A stretch of DNA of 8,804 bases from NCBI GenBank assembly GCA_020718925.1, contig DYRC01000164.1, positions 1 through 8,804 of the forward strand, given 5' to 3'. A program made the position numbers and the translations under genes. The notes beneath the pieces are model-generated. The model saw only the letters and a list, made by a program, of their open reading frames with translations, was not told the DNA's origin and did not search any database. This document shows positions 8,401-8,804 of this stretch, piece by piece (positions within the stretch are counted from its first letter, which is position 1; every line of letters begins with the position of its first letter). The stretch is from Desulfonema limicola (lineage in GTDB: Bacteria; Desulfobacterota; Desulfobacteria; Desulfobacterales; DYRC01).

Positions 8401-8696
8401 ATTTTGCTTCACGCGTGTCTGCAAGCCTGCTCACGGCGGTCGGAATGCCGGAATTGATTACGCACAGCATTGAAGAATATGAATCTTTGGCGTTGCAGTT
8501 AGCCAGCCGCCCGGATAAATTGAATATTCTGCGGCAGAAACTATCCGAGCTGCGCCTGACATCGCCGTTATTCGACACGCCGCGATTTACCCGGAATCTG
8601 GAAAAGGCATACAAACAGATTTGGCATCGGCATCTGTCCGGTCAGAAACCGTCTCCGGTAGAGATAAGGGAAGAGTCTGAGTTGTGGCTTAATTAG
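138..8696 (+). CDS. Giant four-module TPR / GT41 (O-GlcNAc transferase-like) glycosyltransferase
   Basis: The predicted product is 2852 aa. It repeats one architecture four times: a TPR array (about 9, 5, 4 and 9 units of 34 aa), a pre-catalytic linker with a conserved PxE(T/I/S)P...DPA...AKAW pattern, and a full GT41 catalytic domain (residues about 401-760, 1049-1416, 1677-2037, 2475-2833). Known GT41 enzymes transfer a sugar from a nucleotide sugar (UDP-GlcNAc for OGT, GDP-fucose for SPY) to Ser/Thr of cytoplasmic proteins, with the TPR superhelix presenting the substrate. The lysine matching human OGT Lys842 is present in all four domains (K583, K1239, K1860, K2657). So are a second lysine (K640, K1296, K1917, K2713) and the phosphate/ribose-binding GHxTTSD motif (H662, H1318, H1939, H2735). 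No signal peptide or membrane helix is seen. The start is chosen for its ribosome binding site. Family-level identity is very secure. Donor, acceptor and whether all four sites work are unknown. Confidence 0.95.
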   Translation: MSDIQQLLSLAIQHHQKNEFDKAQELYRQILTIHPNHPDALHLLGVVFHQSNNISEAENLIRQAVSINSANELYLFNLGMVLRKQKKNEEAVIIYQKALEIKPEYAEAWYSMGNAFRDLGKIAEAISAYRQAVRVNPKYADAYINLGIALAAQGKVDEALESYRHALAADPNRAELHYNMGTIYQGQKNLDDAIACFQKALELKPGMMRALNNMGNAFQEQGKLNESLSCYKKAVEIDPSYAIGWHNAANISQYQSNFDDAIVYYQKSLELRPDDADSLINMGLALRERDRIEESLECYRKAIRLNPENARAYSILIHQLQHVCRWEGIHALIEKLNDMTRQTLEAGAFVSETPFENIARNTDPARNFNIAKAWCQNIAKPITHVKTGFSFETQKTEKGRKIRVGYLSNDFFNHPVAHLMLSLFGLHDRNKFEIIGYSYGKDDGSPYRRRIQNDCDRFIDLRELSFKEAARRIYEDKPDILVDLMGHTKDNRIEICAFRPAPIQVTWLGFPSTTGADFFDYLIGDKITTPPEHAPYYSEKLVHLPHSYLVSDYKQPISGAWKKSDMGYSENTFVFCSYNQPFKIDQIIFDTWMKILRQVPGSILWLQKKDDISANTLRREAEKRGVASDRLVFLNKLPLKEEYLARLNVVDLCLDTRIYNGHATTSDALWAGVPVITLMGSHFASRAASGELAAIGLPELITRNPEEYERLAVRIANSPPELMKFRQKLAKHRLTQPLFDTPRFVKNLEKAYQTMWATFQAGEMPKAIEISEDMPEIKPIAAQMPNASSDELHVMGITARSQGNSEKAAELIQEAIRRSPVNPIYYNNLSAIFCDLNRLDDALKCCQKAIELDPNLPNAYCNMGLVLGKQGIFNEAVAWYQKAISVNPNHSDAYRNMGNAFLHTEKPDQAISWYQKAIMLNSADADAYYNMGLAYQGMGKWEGASACFQKALEITPDMPQVLGTLASLSRTVCSWKTSEVSDAKIHQLTQKALQQGIRPPETPLENLFRCDDPAINLGVAKSLSRAIQGVMSSVKTGFSFENRKTPDKKLVIGYLSGDFGNHPVGQTIHGLFGAHDRNQVEVNCYSYGEDDNSEYRRHIAKTCNKFVDIRGLTHAQAAGRIYSDAVDILIDLAGHTRNNRLSICALRPAPIQISYLGFPGSVGADFFDYLIADKFVVPEAEAAFYTEKLIWMPHAYQVNTPHSIGAMRSEKGEVRNEDTSQFSLLNSHFVFCSFNQPSKIEPVMFDVWMKLLRQIPQGVLWLSASNPATEHNLRTEAQVRGVNPDRLIFAQRLPSKADYLARLSLADLVLDTRLYNGHVTTSDALWAGVPVISLYGKNFASRVGSSLLTAVGLPELIAKNLQEYEQLALKMAQQPLELTKIRQKLAKNRQNSPLFDTALFVRSLEQICRAIWQLFVLGQSSRNIEMLATPPPQSAENPVHFFTVAATLQSQNRNDECIAAYEQAVRVKPDYTEAWVNLGVAWKNKGNNERAIFCYRKVLQFKPDFAEIYYNLGNSLRDKPFEAIANYQKAIQYKPDMVGAYINLGLCYHEMARSEEAIACYEKAVHYNPNLIEAYSNLISRLQHIFAWEKLETVKAKIEPLTLDAMSKGVKTPEIPFDSLTLHRDPARHLASAKAWSADIARSVEAGMAEIRGMRNEKEKVRNVTSHSSLLTSHSQKLTIGYLSCDFRNHPVAHLLRGMFSLHDRNAFNVYVYSYGPDDGSPYRKEIQATCDKFTDVQSLSHQDAAKRIVEDGVDILIDLMGHTKNARLEICALRPAPVQLTWLGFPGTSGADFFDYLITDKVISPPHHAPYYSENLAYMPHCYLMTDHRQAIWSPSPKRADAKLPPNAFVFCSFNQPFKIEHSVFDCWMRLLKQVPESVLWLPRSPESAERNLKRQAEVRGVDTARLIFADKLMMKEQYLARLGLADLALDPWMYNGHATTSDALWSGVPVLTLLGSTFASRVASGLLTAMEVPELITYSPEEYEKLALHLAFRPDELAKIRQKVAKKRMTAPLFDPPRFVKNLENIFRQAWKTFLSGGKPSLIELESTPPSEISALSPQTTATFNIDGKVAQAFQFHNEGKLQEAAALYEEVLQTIPNHADSLHLSGLILYRHRQYDKAIERIEKAIQISPNTPMYYSNLSAVFYESRRYEDVITCCKKALEMNPAVTDAYGNMGLALKQLGRFEEAISCYDKTLQANPNHPESWFNKAIALQVLGKTQDALQCYDKAIAIKPAYPEAHFNQGNAFLALNRNEEALACYNKALEQRPDYVEAYVNQGVIFQKLNKFDEAADSYRKAIAIRDNYMSAYINLGMVLKLQKKYQEAVSCYEKAVQLAPDNAANHYELGDSWLSLGDIDKALPCFQNAIGLNPDYERAYNEMMLKLQYSCSWGKMDDIARHLDAVTQKSLVAGKRPDESPFMSITRKTDIADNFEVAKAWASYFKPQPLPETERGDSAGNFPPFPFREGGRGVRSQKIRIGYLSNDFRHHPVAHLMMGLFSLHDRQSFEVFCYSYGKDDGTDYRKRAMTQSDHFADLRDMSHEESAKRIYADNIDILIDLMGYTTESRMEICAMRPAPIQITYLGFPGTSGADFFDYIITDKIITPDKHLRYYSECPIYMPHTYQINDIHRFAEPRPQKAALGLPENAFVFCSFNQPFKIEPTIFDAWMRILRRVPNSVLWLILWNQKTSENLWREAAARGVAPERLIFAKRVSKEEHLARHVLADAVLDTRIYNGHTTTSDALWAGVPVITICGDHFASRVSASLLTAVGMPELITHSIEEYESLALQLASRPDKLNILRQKLSELRLTSPLFDTPRFTRNLEKAYKQIWHRHLSGQKPSPVEIREESELWLN
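2490..4439 (+). other. Module 2 of the giant protein: 5 TPRs + GT41 domain carrying a repeat-derived loop
   Basis: This module covers residues 785-1434. Five TPRs occupy 790-959 (starts 790, 824, 858, 892, 926), followed by a degenerate repeat ending in CSWKT. The linker retains VKTGFSFE, and the catalytic domain starts at about K1049. Motifs are GYLSGDFGNHPVGQ (H1062; Q1066 where modules 1, 3 and 4 have His), YSYGEDDNS, AGHTRNNR (H1135), GADFFDY, CSFNQPSKI (K1239), K1296, and YNGHVTTSD (H1318). A palindromic repeat is translated at 1207-1228, between the N-terminal and C-terminal catalytic lobes. The domain ends near IWQLF (1411-1415). Confidence 0.88.
3756..3821 (+). repeat. In-frame palindromic repeat, GAGAAGTGAGAA type, copy A (inside module 2)
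   Basis: A polypurine arm contains GAGAAGTGAGAA twice (3758-3769 and 3772-3783, 14-bp period). A pyrimidine-rich arm follows, with the 14-mer CTTCTCAATTCTCA in perfect tandem (3793-3806 and 3807-3820). GAGAAGTGAGAA at 3772-3783 is perfectly complementary to TTCTCACTTCTC at 3801-3812, giving a 12-bp stem with a 17-base loop. It is translated as residues 1207-1228 between MPHAYQVN and FVFCSFNQ, and this loop is 8 residues longer than in the other modules. Both alternative forward frames meet TGA at once in the purine arm, so the frame used is the only open one. Confidence 0.8.
4440..6320 (+). other. Module 3 of the giant protein: 4 TPRs + GT41 domain with a repeat-derived linker
   Basis: This module covers residues 1435-2061 and is the shortest. 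Four TPRs span 1439-1572. The third is only 32 residues (1507-1538), with two residues missing at the turn between helices A and B. A degenerate repeat ending in FAWEK leads to the linker, where a palindromic repeat is translated (1654-1675) and the VKTGFSFE motif of modules 1 and 2 is absent. The catalytic domain starts at K1677 with GYLSCDFRNHPVAHL (H1690, H1694). It continues with YSYGPDDGS, MGHTKNAR (H1763), CSFNQPFKI (K1860), K1917, and LDPWMYNGHATTSD (H1939), where the other modules have LDTR. It ends near W2033 and is followed by a Ser/Thr/Pro-rich linker. Confidence 0.88.
5097..5162 (+). repeat. In-frame palindromic repeat, GAGAAGTGAGAA type, copy B (inside module 3)
   Basis: This element has the same design as the one in module 2: a purine arm (ATGAGAAATGAGAAGG, then AAGTGAGAA at 5116-5124) and a pyrimidine arm built of TTCTCACT units (5132-5160). 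AAGTGAGAA pairs perfectly with TTCTCACTT (5146-5154), and AGTGAGAA pairs with the nearer TTCTCACT (5132-5139). It is translated as residues 1654-1675. The peptide resembles the module 2 insert (MRNEKEKVRN versus MRSEKGEVRN, and SSLLTSH versus FSLLNSH), so both copies are read in the same frame and orientation. It lies immediately before the catalytic start K1677. Confidence 0.78.
6321..8693 (+). other. Module 4 of the giant protein: 9 TPRs + GT41 domain with a second type of repeat-derived linker
   Basis: This module covers residues 2062-2852. Nine TPRs occupy 2069-2374 (full units start at 2103, 2137, 2171, 2205, 2239, 2273, 2307 and 2341), followed by a degenerate repeat ending in CSWGK. 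A C-rich/G-rich repeat is translated as the pre-catalytic linker (2443-2471). The catalytic domain starts at K2475 with GYLSNDFRHHPVAHL (H2487 replaces the usual Asn; H2488, H2492). It has YSYGKDDGT, MGYTTESR (Y2561 where modules 1-3 have His), GADFFDY, CSFNQPFKI (K2657), K2713, and YNGHTTTSD (H2735). The C-terminal tail SGQKPSPVEI resembles the tails of the other modules and ends the protein a few residues later. Confidence 0.9.
7465..7550 (+). repeat. In-frame C-rich/G-rich double-hairpin repeat, copy C (inside module 4)
   Basis: The first hairpin has arms 7473-7482 and 7486-7495, ten pairs with one mismatch and loop AAA. The second has perfect ten-base arms CCCCCTTCCC (7516-7525) and GGGAAGGGGG (7531-7540) around TTTCA. 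AACCCC (7465-7470) and GGGGTT (7545-7550) close the element as outer inverted ends. It is translated as residues 2443-2471, a Pro/Gly/Arg/Phe-rich peptide containing NFPPFPFREGGRG, which differs sharply from the surrounding GT41 sequence. Bases 7516-7548 are identical to 8772-8804 after the gene. Confidence 0.88.
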
Positions 8697-8720
8697 TCAT
8701 ACCGATTCGCTATCAAAGCA

Positions 8721-8804
8721 CCCCTCCCCCGGCCCCTCCCCTGAAAGGAGAGGGGAGTACTGATGATCTCTCCCCCTTCCCTTTCAGGGAAGGGGGCCGG
8801 GGGG
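8721..8804 (+). repeat. C-rich/G-rich double-hairpin repeat, copy D (intergenic, cut by the window end)
   Basis: This is the same family as the element translated in module 4. Hairpin one has arms 8733-8742 and 8746-8755 (one mismatch). Hairpin two has perfect arms 8772-8781 and 8787-8796 around TTTCA. An outer 11-bp perfect dyad, CCCCCGGCCCC (8726-8736) with 8793-8803, encloses both, so the whole element can fold into a two-pronged cruciform. It begins 24 bases after the stop codon. It could end or stabilise the mRNA, but no T-run follows within the window. The element probably continues past base 8804. Confidence 0.85.

Noticed and set aside
138..8696. Assembly artefact that joined or multiplied one TPR-GT41 gene
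   Set aside because: The four modules are clearly divergent at DNA and protein level, with different TPR counts and linkers, and no long identical stretches that would mislead an assembler.
8721..8804. Strong rho-independent terminator for the giant gene
   Set aside because: The hairpins are stable, but no T-run follows in the visible sequence, and the same element is translated inside the gene at 7465-7550, so termination is not its primary identity.

Overview
The window holds one tRNA gene and one exceptionally large protein-coding gene on the + strand. The final 84 bases lie in a GC-rich palindromic repeat that runs off the window edge. A tRNA-Arg(UCG) with encoded CCA (2-78) is followed by a compact rho-independent terminator (101-124). 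The giant CDS starts at an ATG at 138, only 13 bases past the terminator's T-run, and stops at a TAG at 8694-8696. It has no frameshift or internal stop. Every other long reading frame is a shadow of this gene.

The protein (2852 aa from ATG 138) is four consecutive copies of the same two-part unit: a tetratricopeptide repeat (TPR) array, then a complete glycosyltransferase family 41 catalytic domain (GT41; O-GlcNAc transferase/SPINDLY type). Module 1 (residues 1-784) has 9 TPRs, module 2 (785-1434) has 5, module 3 (1435-2061) has 4 and module 4 (2062-2852) has 9. Every catalytic domain keeps the fingerprint motifs: GYLS-DF-(N/H)HP, YSYG-DD, ALRPAP/AFRPAP or AMRPAP, GADFFDY, CS(F/Y)NQP-KI and YNGH-TTSDALW. 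None looks obviously dead, but they differ at specific active-site-proximal positions. Ordinary GT41 enzymes have one TPR array and one catalytic domain, so a tandem tetramer in one chain is the main novelty. No signal peptide or membrane segment is visible, so a cytoplasmic glycosyltransferase acting on protein substrates is inferred. The donor sugar and targets cannot be read from the sequence.

The second theme is dispersed palindromic DNA repeats read in frame inside this gene. Two copies of a GAGAAGTGAGAA-type element lie in modules 2 and 3 (about 3756-3821 and 5097-5162). One copy of a different C-rich/G-rich element lies in module 4 (7465-7550). The C-rich element recurs right after the stop codon (8721-8804), sharing an identical 33-bp stretch. 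All three intragenic copies sit at domain linkers and seem to have replaced native linker sequence rather than simply being added. This resembles the in-frame palindromic elements known from Rickettsia, but the elements here are unrelated in sequence.

Organism: a bacterium of intermediate GC with a repeat-rich, probably large genome. The encoded CCA, giant TPR-GT41 protein and dispersed palindromes would fit a large-genome Desulfobacterota lineage such as the filamentous or multicellular sulfate reducers. That is a low-confidence inference, since no taxonomic marker gene is present.
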